A program made the translations under genes and the position numbers. Source: Streptomyces sp. NRRL S-646 (lineage in GTDB: Bacteria > Actinomycetota > Actinomycetes > Streptomycetales > Streptomycetaceae). From it: DNA of 64,000 nucleotides. Each line of letters opens with the position of its first letter. The stretch's first letter is position 1. Positions 7,157-17,486 of the stretch are shown piece by piece. Where the stretch lies: assembly GCF_000720765.1 (NCBI RefSeq), contig NZ_JODC01000033.1, forward strand, positions 36,552 through 100,551, given 5' to 3'. Under the pieces are notes generated by a model, which was given only the letters and a program-made list of their open reading frames with translations, was not told the DNA's origin and ran no database searches.

Positions 7157-8746
7157 ATGGGAACCACACGTACAAGACGCCGCCTGCTGTTCGGACGCGG
7201 TGGCATCCAGGGCTTATCGGCAGCGGTACGGCACCGTGGCAGGCACGCCGACACGGCGCTTCAGGCAGACGTGCCTTCGCCGACCCGCTCGGCCCGCACC
7301 CGTTGGAAGACGGTCGCCCGGGCAGGGGCCGCGACTGCGCTCGTCGCCGGAGCTCTGGCCGGCGCGACGGCCGGCACGGCCCGGGCCGCCACGTCCGGTC
7401 CGTGCGACATCTACGCGGCGGGCGGTACATCCTGCGTGGCCGCGCACAGCACGACGCGAGCGTTGTACGCCTCGTACAACGGGCCGCTCTACCAGGTCCG
7501 GCGTGCCTCGGACAACACCACCCGGAACATCGGCGTCCTGAGCGCGGGCGGGTACGCCGACGCCGCCGCCCAGGACTCGTTCTGCTCGGGGACGACCTGC
7601 CTGATCACGATCATCTACGACCAGTCCGGGCGCGGCAACAACCTCACCCAGGCGCCCGGAGGCGGTGCCGCGGGCGGCCCCGACAACCTCGCGAACGCGA
7701 CCGCCGCGCCCACCACAGTGGCCGGTCACAAGGCCTACGGCGTCTTCGTGGCACCCGGCACGGGCTACCGCAACAACCACACCAACGGCATCGCGACCGG
7801 GGACAACCCCGAGGGCATGTACGCGATCTTCGACGGCACGCACTACAACGGCGGCTGCTGCTTCGACTACGGCAACGCCGAGACGGACAGCAACGACGAC
7901 GGCAACGGCACCATGGAGGCCATCTACTTCGGCAACATCAAGGTGTGGGGCTACGGTTCGGGCAACGGTCCGTGGATCATGGCCGACCTGGAGAACGGCC
8001 TGTTCTCCGGAGTCAACCAGCACTACAACGCGGGCGACCCGACCATCAACTACCGGTACACGACCGCCATCATCAAGGGCGGGGCCAACCACTGGGCGAT
8101 CCGCGGCGGCAACGCGCAGTCCGGTGGCCTGTCGACCTTCTACGACGGTCCGCGTCCCAACGTCGCCGGCTACAACCCGATGCGCAAACAGGGCGCCATC
8201 ATCCTGGGCATCGGCGGCGACAACAGCAAGGGCGCCCAGGGCACCTTCTACGAAGGCGTGATGACCTCCGGCTACCCGTCGGACGCCACCGAGAATGCCG
8301 TCCAGGCCAACATCACCGCGGCCGGCTACAGCAACTCCTCCGGCGGAACGAGCACCGGTGCGCTGCACGCGGTGGGCGCGGGCAAGTGCCTCGATGTGCC
8401 CAACTCGTCCACCACGGCGGGCACACAGCTGCAGATCTGGGACTGCAGCGGCGCCGCCAACCAGACCTGGACCCGCACGTCCTCGGGCCAGTTGACCGTC
8501 TACAGCGGCAGCAGCCAGATGTGCCTGGACGCGTACAACAACCAGACGTCCGCCGGCACCAAGGTGGTGACCTGGCCGTGCAACGGCGGCGCCAACCAGC
8601 AGTGGCAGGTCAACTCCGACGGCACCGTCACGGGCGTCCAGTCCGGGCTCTGCCTCGACGTCACCGGGGCCTCCACGGCCAACGGTGCCCTGGCGGAACT
8701 CTGGCAGTGCAACGGCGGCTCCAACCAGCAGTGGAGCCTCAACTGA
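7157..8746 (+). CDS. Secreted GH54 alpha-L-arabinofuranosidase with C-terminal CBM13 (copy 1)
   Basis: A 529-residue exported enzyme. After a signal region ending at TAGTARAA, a GH54 (AbfB) catalytic domain spans about residues 80-392, opening CDIYAAGGTSCVAAHSTTRA and holding CCFDYGNAE. The likely nucleophile is Glu279 in ADLENGLF and the acid/base Asp355 in GIGGDNS. Their 76-residue spacing equals that of the characterised Aspergillus AbfB pair as I recall it. A ricin-type trefoil (about 400-529) with three QxW-type repeats follows. It should remove terminal arabinofuranose from arabinan, arabinoxylan or arabinogalactan. ATG 7157 follows GGGAGA and gives a long N-terminus containing a TTA codon (codon 20); a GTG near 7271 would give a normal signal peptide without it. 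First gene of the cluster. Confidence 0.88.
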   Translation: MGTTRTRRRLLFGRGGIQGLSAAVRHRGRHADTALQADVPSPTRSARTRWKTVARAGAATALVAGALAGATAGTARAATSGPCDIYAAGGTSCVAAHSTTRALYASYNGPLYQVRRASDNTTRNIGVLSAGGYADAAAQDSFCSGTTCLITIIYDQSGRGNNLTQAPGGGAAGGPDNLANATAAPTTVAGHKAYGVFVAPGTGYRNNHTNGIATGDNPEGMYAIFDGTHYNGGCCFDYGNAETDSNDDGNGTMEAIYFGNIKVWGYGSGNGPWIMADLENGLFSGVNQHYNAGDPTINYRYTTAIIKGGANHWAIRGGNAQSGGLSTFYDGPRPNVAGYNPMRKQGAIILGIGGDNSKGAQGTFYEGVMTSGYPSDATENAVQANITAAGYSNSSGGTSTGALHAVGAGKCLDVPNSSTTAGTQLQIWDCSGAANQTWTRTSSGQLTVYSGSSQMCLDAYNNQTSAGTKVVTWPCNGGANQQWQVNSDGTVTGVQSGLCLDVTGASTANGALAELWQCNGGSNQQWSLN

Positions 8747-8822
8747 TCTGAACGGCCTCCGGTCCGTGGCCGCCTCACCGCCGGTCACGGACCGCCACAC
8801 GCGTCAGCACCGGAGGATGACC

Positions 8823-11270
8823 ATGTCCAGAGCCAGAGCGCTCCGCGGCCTGTGGGCCGCCCCCGTGGCGCTGCTCGCGCTACTGGCCGGCAGCTCGGCC
8901 ACCGCGGGGGCCGCGTACGCCGTTCCGGTAGCACGGCAAGCGGCTGCCGCCGACCTGTATGTGGCGCCGGATGCGGCTCCCGGCGGGGACGGCACTGCGG
9001 GGCGGCCGTTCGGCACCATCGACCAGGCGCAGCAGCCAGCGCACCGGCTCTCCGCCGACTCGAACGTCGTCGTCCATCTGGCCGGTGGCACCTACCGGCT
9101 GTCCAAGCCGCTGTCCTTCGGCTCCGGCGACGGCGGCCAGAACGGCCACACCATCACCTACCAGGCCGCGGCCGGTCAGCAGCCGGTCGTGACCGGCGCC
9201 CAGCACATTACAGGTTGGCAGGTGCATGATCAGGCGAAGAGTATCTGGTCGGCCCACGTCGGCACCGGCGTGAACACACGCCAGTTGTACGTGAACGGCA
9301 AGGGCGCGCCGCGGGCGGCGATCCAGGTGCCACGCTCCGGCTTCACCTTCACCCAGAGCGGCCTGACCATCACCGACTCCTCCCTCGACTACCTGGCCGG
9401 CCTCTCGGACCAGAGCCACATGGAAGTCGAGAGCATCAACTCCTTCACCGACCGCTACGCGCCGGTCCAGTCGATCAGCGGCAGGACCGTCACCATGCAG
9501 CAGCCCGCGTGGAACAACAACTCCTGGGGCTACGACACCATAAACGCGCCGTTCGCCGGCGGGACGATGTACCTGGAGAACAACTACGCCTTCCTGCAGC
9601 AGGCCGGACAGTGGTATCTCGACTCGTCCACCGGCGACCTGTACTACCGGGCCCAGCCCGGGCAGAACCCGAACAGCCTCGACGTCGAACTGCCCCGTCT
9701 GCAGAGCCTGCTAGGCATCAGCGGCAGCTACGGCTCACCCGCGACCGGACTGAGCTTCGCCGGCATCCGGTTCACGGGAACCTCCTGGCTCGGCCCGAGC
9801 GGACCCGACGGCTACGCGGACCAGCAGAGCGGCGCGCACATCACCGGCGCCTACGCGATGCCCGCCAACTGGCTGAGCACCTGCAAATCGGGGTGCACGC
9901 AGTTCGAGGCCACCCGCAACCACTGGGCGCAGATGCCCGCGGCCGTACAGGTCTCCGCATCCACCGGCATCACGTTCTCCGGCGACACGTTCTCCGAACT
10001 CGGGCAGGCCGGACTGGGCGTGGGCAACGACGGCGTCGCCACGGCCTCCGGCACAGGACTCGGCGCGAGCGGAGTCACCGTCACCGGCAACACGTTCACC
10101 GACATCGCCGGCAGCGGCATCCAGGTCGGCGGGATCCAGCCGGACGCGCACCACCCCGGCAACCCGCAGATGACCAACCAGAACATCACCATCATCAACA
10201 ACACGGTCAGCGGCGTCGGCACCGACTACAAGGAGACCGCCGCCATCCTGTCCACCTACGTCACCAACGCGACGATCACCCACAACCAGTGCGACCACCT
10301 GCCCTACGACGGGATCGACATCGGCTGGGGCTGGGGCGTCAACGACCCGGGCGGCAGCCAGGACTACGTCAACCGGGGCACGTACACCTACCAGCCCGTC
10401 TACAGCACCCCCACCACGCTGAAGAACAACACCGTCTCGCACAACCTGATCTACGACACCAAGAACGCGATGTTCGACGGCGGCAGCATCTACAACCTGT
10501 CCGCGAGTCCCGGCTCGGTGATCTCCGACAACTACATGTACGACAACAACCACACCACCGCCCTCTACCTCGACGAGGGCTCCCGGTATCTGACGCTGTC
10601 GCACAACGTGGTGCAGGACGCCGGCAACTGGGCGCTCACCAACGCCAACGCGAACAACCACACCGACGACAGCACGTTCTCCGGCAACTGGTACAACGGC
10701 GGCAACACCTACGTGGCCACCGGTCCTCCGCACAACAACGTCCTGACGGGCAACGTCCAGGTCAGCGGCACCAACTGGCCGCAGGGCGCCCGGCAGGTCA
10801 TCCAGCAGGCAGGCGTCCAGTCCTCGGACGGCGGTGGCTTCCCCAGCGGTTACCACCAGCTGGTGATCGGCAGCGACAGCCTGTGTCTGGACGTGTACGG
10901 CAAATCCGGCAGCGCCGGCGCCGCGATCGACCAATGGACCTGCAACGGGCAGAGCAACCAGCAGTTCCAGTTCGTGCCGGTCGCGGGCGGCTACGGGCAG
11001 TTGCAGGCCCAGAACTCCGGGCTGGTCGTGGCCGTGTCCGGCGCTTCCACGGCCGCCGGTACGCCCGACATCGTGCAACAGACCCCGAGCACAGCCGCCG
11101 GCGGTCTGTGGCTGCCGGTACAGCAACCCGACGGCTCGTACTCCTTCCAGAACCAGAACAGCGGCCTGTGCCTGGACGTCTACGGCGGCGCCGGCAACCC
11201 CGGCCGGCAGCTCGACCAGTGGCCCTGCAAGAACACGGCCGGCAGCAACCAGGACTTCACCCCCCGCTGA
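8823..11270 (+). CDS. Secreted right-handed beta-helix glycosidase-like protein with CBM13
   Basis: An 815-residue exported protein. The signal peptide (about residues 1-38) is followed by DLYVAPDAAPGGDGTAGRPF, the usual opening of parallel beta-helix carbohydrate enzymes such as GH120 and GH141. Many short Asn/Gly/Thr-rich rungs follow, for example SGVTVTGNTFTDIAGSGIQV and NNTVSGVGTDY. The C-terminal 145 residues are a ricin-type domain with QSNQQFQF and LDQWPC. The fold is clear but the family and substrate are not; GH141-like (fucosidase/xylanase) is my best guess. I chose ATG 8823 because GGAGG lies six bases upstream, whereas the ATG at 8817 abuts that site. Neighbours imply hemicellulose or arabinogalactan as substrate. 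Confidence 0.75.
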   Translation: MSRARALRGLWAAPVALLALLAGSSATAGAAYAVPVARQAAAADLYVAPDAAPGGDGTAGRPFGTIDQAQQPAHRLSADSNVVVHLAGGTYRLSKPLSFGSGDGGQNGHTITYQAAAGQQPVVTGAQHITGWQVHDQAKSIWSAHVGTGVNTRQLYVNGKGAPRAAIQVPRSGFTFTQSGLTITDSSLDYLAGLSDQSHMEVESINSFTDRYAPVQSISGRTVTMQQPAWNNNSWGYDTINAPFAGGTMYLENNYAFLQQAGQWYLDSSTGDLYYRAQPGQNPNSLDVELPRLQSLLGISGSYGSPATGLSFAGIRFTGTSWLGPSGPDGYADQQSGAHITGAYAMPANWLSTCKSGCTQFEATRNHWAQMPAAVQVSASTGITFSGDTFSELGQAGLGVGNDGVATASGTGLGASGVTVTGNTFTDIAGSGIQVGGIQPDAHHPGNPQMTNQNITIINNTVSGVGTDYKETAAILSTYVTNATITHNQCDHLPYDGIDIGWGWGVNDPGGSQDYVNRGTYTYQPVYSTPTTLKNNTVSHNLIYDTKNAMFDGGSIYNLSASPGSVISDNYMYDNNHTTALYLDEGSRYLTLSHNVVQDAGNWALTNANANNHTDDSTFSGNWYNGGNTYVATGPPHNNVLTGNVQVSGTNWPQGARQVIQQAGVQSSDGGGFPSGYHQLVIGSDSLCLDVYGKSGSAGAAIDQWTCNGQSNQQFQFVPVAGGYGQLQAQNSGLVVAVSGASTAAGTPDIVQQTPSTAAGGLWLPVQQPDGSYSFQNQNSGLCLDVYGGAGNPGRQLDQWPCKNTAGSNQDFTPR

Positions 11271-11326
11271 CCGACTCCCCGCTCGTTCACCCCCACCCAC
11301 TGTCCCGCACCCAGTGAGGAACGCAT

Positions 11327-12475
11327 ATGAAGAAGTACTCGGCACTCCTGGCCGCCGCGCTGACGGCAGCGGTCGGCACCGGCACCGCGTTGCCCGCGGC
11401 GGCCGCCACCGGCACCGGATCACCGGCCTCCGCCGCACGGGCCGCCGCCGCTTCCACCGCTCTGCGCCTGATGCCGTTGGGCGACTCGATCACCTGGGGC
11501 GTCGGCAGCCCGTCCGGGAACAGCTACCGCGACTTCCTGGGGAACCAACTGGCTGCCGATGGGCACGCTGTGGACTTCGTCGGTTCGGGCCGCAACGGCA
11601 CCATGTCCGACCCGGACAACGAAGGGCACTCCGGCTGGCACATCAATGAGATAGCCGGCATTGCGGACTCCGTGCTGGCCCGGTACCGGCCCAACGTGAT
11701 CACCCTGGAGATCGGCACCAATGATCTGAACGGCGGCTCTCAGGCTGATCCCGCCGCCGACCGGCTCCATGCGCTCATCGACCAGATCACGGCCGACGCC
11801 CCTGACGCGACCGTCCTCGTCGGCACCGTGATCGTCTCCACCAGCAGCACCGAGGAGGCCACCCGCGCCGCCTTCAACGCCAGGCTGCCCGGCATCGTCC
11901 AGGCCGAGCAGGCCGCCGGCAAACACGTACGCCTGGTGGACATGAGCGCGCTGACCACCGCAGACCTCTCCGACGCCCTGCACCCCAACGACAACGGCTT
12001 CCGCAAGATGGCGGACGCCTTCCACGCGGGGGTGCAGGCCGCCGACGCGGCAGGCTGGATCAAGCCGCCGGTCTCCGTGGGCGGGCCGGTGCGCTCCGGG
12101 GTCGCGGGGAAGTGCCTGGACGTCAACGGCGGCAACAGCGCCAACGGGACCGCCGTGCAGATCTGGTCCTGCAACGGCGCCGATGCGCAGGCGTGGTCCG
12201 CGCGCTCGGACGGCACTTTGCGGGCGCTCGGGAAGTGCCTCGACGCCACGGGCGGTGGTACCGCCAACGGCACCAAGATCGAGATCTGGGACTGCAACGG
12301 CGGCAGCAACCAGCAATGGCAGGCGTACAACGGCGGTTACCGCAACCCGGTCTCCGGCCGCTGCCTCGACGACCCCGGTGCGTCTGCCACCGACGGCACA
12401 CAACTGATCCTGTGGGACTGCAACGGCGGAGCCAACCAGCAGTGGAGCGCACTGCCGGTCAGTTCGGCTGTGTGA
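11327..12475 (+). CDS. Secreted SGNH/GDSL esterase (CE3-like) with CBM13
   Basis: A 382-residue exported esterase. A signal peptide ends near LPAAAA. The SGNH hydrolase domain has block I LMPLGDSITWGVG (Ser54), a block III-like IGTNDLNGG, and block V DALHPND with Asp216 and His219 completing the triad. LMPLGDSIT followed by SYRDFL resembles CE3 acetylxylan esterases. The C-terminal ricin-type domain (about residues 250-378) has three QxW repeats such as GGSNQQWQ and GGANQQWS. The start follows GAGGAACGCAT. It probably deacetylates xylan or another plant polysaccharide so that the neighbouring glycosidases can work; this role is inferred from family and context. Confidence 0.85.
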   Translation: MKKYSALLAAALTAAVGTGTALPAAAATGTGSPASAARAAAASTALRLMPLGDSITWGVGSPSGNSYRDFLGNQLAADGHAVDFVGSGRNGTMSDPDNEGHSGWHINEIAGIADSVLARYRPNVITLEIGTNDLNGGSQADPAADRLHALIDQITADAPDATVLVGTVIVSTSSTEEATRAAFNARLPGIVQAEQAAGKHVRLVDMSALTTADLSDALHPNDNGFRKMADAFHAGVQAADAAGWIKPPVSVGGPVRSGVAGKCLDVNGGNSANGTAVQIWSCNGADAQAWSARSDGTLRALGKCLDATGGGTANGTKIEIWDCNGGSNQQWQAYNGGYRNPVSGRCLDDPGASATDGTQLILWDCNGGANQQWSALPVSSAV

Positions 12476-13886
<1,411 letters not shown>

Positions 13887-14210
13887 GGTGATCGGCGCCC
13901 TGCGCGCGCTCCTGCTCCCCTGACGAACACCCGCGCCCGGCACGACGGCCGTCGCCGGACGCGGGTCTCGGCATGCCCTCAGACCGTCCTGACCAGGAAA
14001 AAAACATGGGATGGATCGGATCGGAATCGCCAAGTCAGGCCTATTGACAGGGTGTTGGGCCTGTGGGATCACTATGCGACATGGGATGTCTGAGTGTTCC
14101 CTGTGAGTGCTGACGGGCACGCTGACGGGAGCGGTCGACACCCCTTCCGAACTCTTCGGCCAGGCACGGCACTCTCCGTCCGCACCCCCCGGCATATCCG
14201 AGGACACAGA
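13887..14210. other. 324-bp gap inside the glycosidase cluster
   Basis: This is the only long gap within the cluster. It contains a strong terminator-like hairpin just after the GH10 relic (listed separately). A TTGACA hexamer at 14044-14049 lies upstream of the next GH54 gene, but no good -10 box lies 17-19 bases beyond it. I infer that a second transcription unit starts here. Confidence 0.5.
13929..13966 (+). terminator. Rho-independent-type hairpin after the GH10 relic
   Basis: ACCCGCGCCCGGC (13929-13941) pairs with GCCGGACGCGGGT (13954-13966) over 13 positions with one mismatch. The loop itself contains the self-complementary GACGGCCGTC. There is no long U tract, which is common for Streptomyces terminators. 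Confidence 0.65.
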
Positions 14211-15722
14211 ATGCAGCCTTCATCCACACCGCCCTGCGGTCCCGCGGCTCGTGCACCACGCTTACCGGCGGCAGCCGCCGTATGCGTGATGGCTCTGCTG
14301 GCCATGCTGCTGGCGTCCGCGCCGACCTGGTCGGCGCCGGCGTCCGCGGCAGCCTTGGTGAGCTCGGCGTCGGGACGGTGCCTTGACGTCAAGGGCAACG
14401 TCGACACGTCGGGCACGGTGCTGGAGATCTGGGACTGCAATGACCAGGCCAACCAGGCGTTCGAGGTCACGTCGGCGGGTGAGCTGAGGACGATGAACGG
14501 CTCCCGGTGCGTGGACGCCTACGACAACCGGACGGCACCCGGAGCCCCGGTGGTCATCCGGCCGTGCGACGGGCGGCCGACCCAGGTGTGGCGGCAGAGT
14601 TCCGACGGGTCCGTCACCGGTGCCGCCTCCGGATTCTGCCTGGACGTGAGCGGGTCGGGCACGGCCAACGGCACCGCGGTCATCCTGTGGACCTGTAACG
14701 GCCAGAGCAACCAGAGGTGGACGACGTCGGCACCCCCGCCTCCGCCCCCGCCCGGCGGGTCGGGCCCGTGCGACCTGTACGCCGCGGGGGGTACGCCGTG
14801 CGTGGCCGCGCACAGCACGGTGAGGGCGCTCTACGGCTCGTACAACGGCCCCCTGTACCAGGTCAGGCGCGCCTCGGACAACGCCACCAAGGACATCGGC
14901 GTGCTGGCGCCGGGCGGTTTCGCCGACGCCGCGGTGCAGGACTCGTTCTGCGCGGGCACCACCTGCGTGATCACCGTGGTCCGCGATCAGTCAGGACACG
15001 GCAACGACCTGTGGTACCAGGGCTCGGCCCAGGTCCCGGGGTCGAGTCAGAGCAGCCCCGCGAAGGCGACCTCCGAGTCGCTGACCGCCGGGGGGACCAA
15101 GGCGTACTCGCTGTACATCAACCCCGGCAACAGCTACTGGCGGGACGGCCACCTGACGGGCGTGCCGACCGGTGCCGCACCCGAAGGGGCGTACATGGTG
15201 ACGAGTGGCACCCACGTCAACAGTGGCTGCTGCTTCGACTACGGCAACAGCGAGACGACCAGGAAGGCCGACGCCGCCGGGGCGATGGACGCGATCAACT
15301 TCGGCACCCAGTGCTGGTTCGGCGGCTGTTCGGGAAGCGGTCCCTGGGTGCAGGCCGATCTCGAATGGGGCCTGTACTCCGGCGGCAGCCAGTCCTGGAA
15401 CCCCAACCAGCGTGCGTTTCCGGGCAAGTTCGTCACCGCCATGCTGAAGAACAACGGCACGTCGAGGTTCGCCCTCAAGGGCGGCAACGCCCAGTCGGGC
15501 GGCCTGACCACCCTGTGGGACGGCGGGCTTCCCGGCGGATACAGCCCCATGAAGAAACAAGGGGCCATCGTCCTGGGCAGCGGCGGCGACTGCTGCAAGC
15601 CCGGCGGCGGCGCCAACCTGAGCGCCGGCACCTTCTACGAGGGCGCCATGGTCGCCGGCTACCCCTCCGATGCGACCGACAACGCGGTCCAGGCCAACAT
15701 CACCGCCGCCGGCTACCGCTGA
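14211..15722 (+). CDS. Secreted GH54 alpha-L-arabinofuranosidase with N-terminal CBM13 (copy 2)
   Basis: A 503-residue exported enzyme with the domain order reversed relative to its two paralogs. Signal peptide about 1-45, then a ricin-type domain (about 48-178) with EIWDCNDQANQAF and QSNQRW. A proline linker leads into a GH54 domain starting SGPCDLYAAGGTPCVAAHST. The likely nucleophile is Glu385 in ADLEWGLY and the acid/base Asp460 in GSGGDCC, 75 residues apart. The acid/base loop differs from the GGDNS of the other two copies (GGDCCKPGGG) and may form an extra disulfide. ATG 14211 follows GAGG at seven bases. Codon 18 is TTA. It probably releases arabinofuranose, with a specificity that may differ from the other copies. 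Confidence 0.87.
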   Translation: MQPSSTPPCGPAARAPRLPAAAAVCVMALLAMLLASAPTWSAPASAAALVSSASGRCLDVKGNVDTSGTVLEIWDCNDQANQAFEVTSAGELRTMNGSRCVDAYDNRTAPGAPVVIRPCDGRPTQVWRQSSDGSVTGAASGFCLDVSGSGTANGTAVILWTCNGQSNQRWTTSAPPPPPPPGGSGPCDLYAAGGTPCVAAHSTVRALYGSYNGPLYQVRRASDNATKDIGVLAPGGFADAAVQDSFCAGTTCVITVVRDQSGHGNDLWYQGSAQVPGSSQSSPAKATSESLTAGGTKAYSLYINPGNSYWRDGHLTGVPTGAAPEGAYMVTSGTHVNSGCCFDYGNSETTRKADAAGAMDAINFGTQCWFGGCSGSGPWVQADLEWGLYSGGSQSWNPNQRAFPGKFVTAMLKNNGTSRFALKGGNAQSGGLTTLWDGGLPGGYSPMKKQGAIVLGSGGDCCKPGGGANLSAGTFYEGAMVAGYPSDATDNAVQANITAAGYR

Positions 15723-15765
15723 ACGCCCTTCAGCCGTCCCAACTCGCCCCAGGAGGCGATGACTT

Positions 15766-17415
15766 ATGCCCACGACCACTTCGAGAGCCAGGCGTCTTCG
15801 GCAGCTGCCCCCTCTGCTGTCCCTCCGCAGAGCCCTGGCACTCGCGTTCTCGGCCCTGTTGCTCACCGCGGCCGTCCCTCTCCTCTCCCTCGGCACGGCG
15901 CAGCCCGCCGCCGCGCTCGGCAACGGGCTCGCGCCGACCCCGCAGATGGGCTTCAACGACTGGAACGCGTACGGCTGCAACGTCTCCGAGTCGCTGATCA
16001 AGTCCACGGCCCAGGCGATGCACAGCAACGGCATGCAGGCGGCGGGCTATTCGTACGTCAACATCGACGACTGCTGGATGACCAACAACCGCGACTCCGG
16101 CGGCCACCTGGTGCCGGACCCGGCCAAGTTCCCCGACGGCATCAAGGGCACCGCCGACTATGTGCACTCGCTGGGGCTGAAGCTCGGGATCTACGAGTCC
16201 GCCGGCACCGCGACCTGTGCGGGATACCCGGGCAGCCTCGGGCACGAGACCACGGACGCGCAGTCGTTCGCGTCCTGGGGCGTGGACTACCTGAAGTACG
16301 ACAACTGCAACAACAACGGAGTGCCGGCGCAGACCCGCTACACCGCGATGAGGGACGCCCTGGCGGCCACCGGCCGGCCGATCCTGTACAGCCTGTGCAA
16401 CTGGGGTCAGGAGAACGTGTGGACCTGGGGCGCGGACGTGGGCAACAGCTGGCGCACCACCGGGGACATCAGCCCGAACTTCTCCAGCATGCTGTCGATC
16501 TTCCACAGCAACGTCGGACTGGCCTCCTACGCAGGGCCCGGCCACTGGAACGACCCGGACATGCTGGAGGTCGGCAACGGCTCGATGACGGCCACCGAGA
16601 GCCGCAGTGAGTTCAGTCTGTGGGCGGAGATGGCCGCGCCGCTTATCGCGGGCACCAACATCCCCTCGGCCAGTGCGGACACCCTGTCCACGCTGACCAA
16701 CTCCCGGGTGATCGCGGTCGACCAGGACCCGCTCGGCAAACAGGGGACCATGGTGTCCTCCTCGGGCGGGCTGGACGTGCTGGCCAAGCCGCTGGCCAAC
16801 GGGGACGTGTCGGTGGCGCTGTTCAACGAGACGGGTTCGACGGCGAACATCACCACCACCGCGGCCGCGATCGGCAAGACCGGGGCGTCCGCCTACACCC
16901 TGACCGACCTGTGGTCGGGCGCGTCCTCCAGCACCTCCGGCACGATCAGCGCCTCGGTGCCGGCACACGGCACGGTGATGTACCGGGTCGCGGGCGGCTC
17001 CAGCGGCGGAGGCAGCGGCACGACCGGTGCGCTGCACGCGGTCGGCGCGGGCAAGTGCCTGGACGTACCGAACTCCACCACGACCGCCGGTACCCAGGTG
17101 GAGATCTGGAGCTGCAACGGCGGTGCCAACCAGACCTGGACGCACACCACCTCCAACCAACTCACCGTCTACTCCGGCAGCGGTCAGATGTGCCTGGACG
17201 CCTACAACAACCAGACCACACCGGGGACGAAGGTGGAGATCTGGCAGTGCAACGGCCAGAGCAACCAGCAGTGGTCGCTGAACTCCAACGGCACGATCAC
17301 CGGCGTCCAGTCGGGCCTGTGCCTGGACGTCACGGGCGGAGCCACGGCTGACGGAACCCTCGCCGAGCTGTGGACCTGCAACGGCGGCAGCGGTCAGCAG
17401 TGGACGCTGGGCTGA
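15766..17415 (+). CDS. Secreted GH27 enzyme with CBM13 (beta-L-arabinopyranosidase or alpha-galactosidase)
   Basis: A 549-residue exported GH27 enzyme. A signal peptide ends near AQPAAA. The barrel opens TPQMGFNDWNAYGCN and contains YVNIDDCWM. The nucleophile is Asp179 in YLKYDNCN and the acid/base Asp265 in WNDPDML. A beta-sandwich follows, then a ricin-type domain (about 420-549) almost the same as that of the first GH54 gene. In alpha-galactosidases the strand before CAGYPGS reads like GIYSDAG; here it is GIYESAG. A Glu in this strand is the feature I associate with the Streptomyces avermitilis beta-L-arabinopyranosidase, so that activity is the better guess. AGGAGG lies nine bases before ATG 15766. 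The upstream GH54 gene ends 43 bp away. Confidence 0.87.
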   Translation: MPTTTSRARRLRQLPPLLSLRRALALAFSALLLTAAVPLLSLGTAQPAAALGNGLAPTPQMGFNDWNAYGCNVSESLIKSTAQAMHSNGMQAAGYSYVNIDDCWMTNNRDSGGHLVPDPAKFPDGIKGTADYVHSLGLKLGIYESAGTATCAGYPGSLGHETTDAQSFASWGVDYLKYDNCNNNGVPAQTRYTAMRDALAATGRPILYSLCNWGQENVWTWGADVGNSWRTTGDISPNFSSMLSIFHSNVGLASYAGPGHWNDPDMLEVGNGSMTATESRSEFSLWAEMAAPLIAGTNIPSASADTLSTLTNSRVIAVDQDPLGKQGTMVSSSGGLDVLAKPLANGDVSVALFNETGSTANITTTAAAIGKTGASAYTLTDLWSGASSSTSGTISASVPAHGTVMYRVAGGSSGGGSGTTGALHAVGAGKCLDVPNSTTTAGTQVEIWSCNGGANQTWTHTTSNQLTVYSGSGQMCLDAYNNQTTPGTKVEIWQCNGQSNQQWSLNSNGTITGVQSGLCLDVTGGATADGTLAELWTCNGGSGQQWTLG

Positions 17416-17486
17416 CTTCCCTCTCCCCTCGGCCACGGGCAGCTTCGGTGCCGCCGTGCGGCGGCACCGCCACAGAGGAGGTCACC

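Noticed and set aside
14044..14080. Sigma-70-type promoter with a TTGACA box before GH54 copy 2
   Set aside because: The hexamer is perfect, but no TANNNT-type box falls at 16-19 bases; the nearest candidate needs a 20-base spacer. I kept it only as a note.
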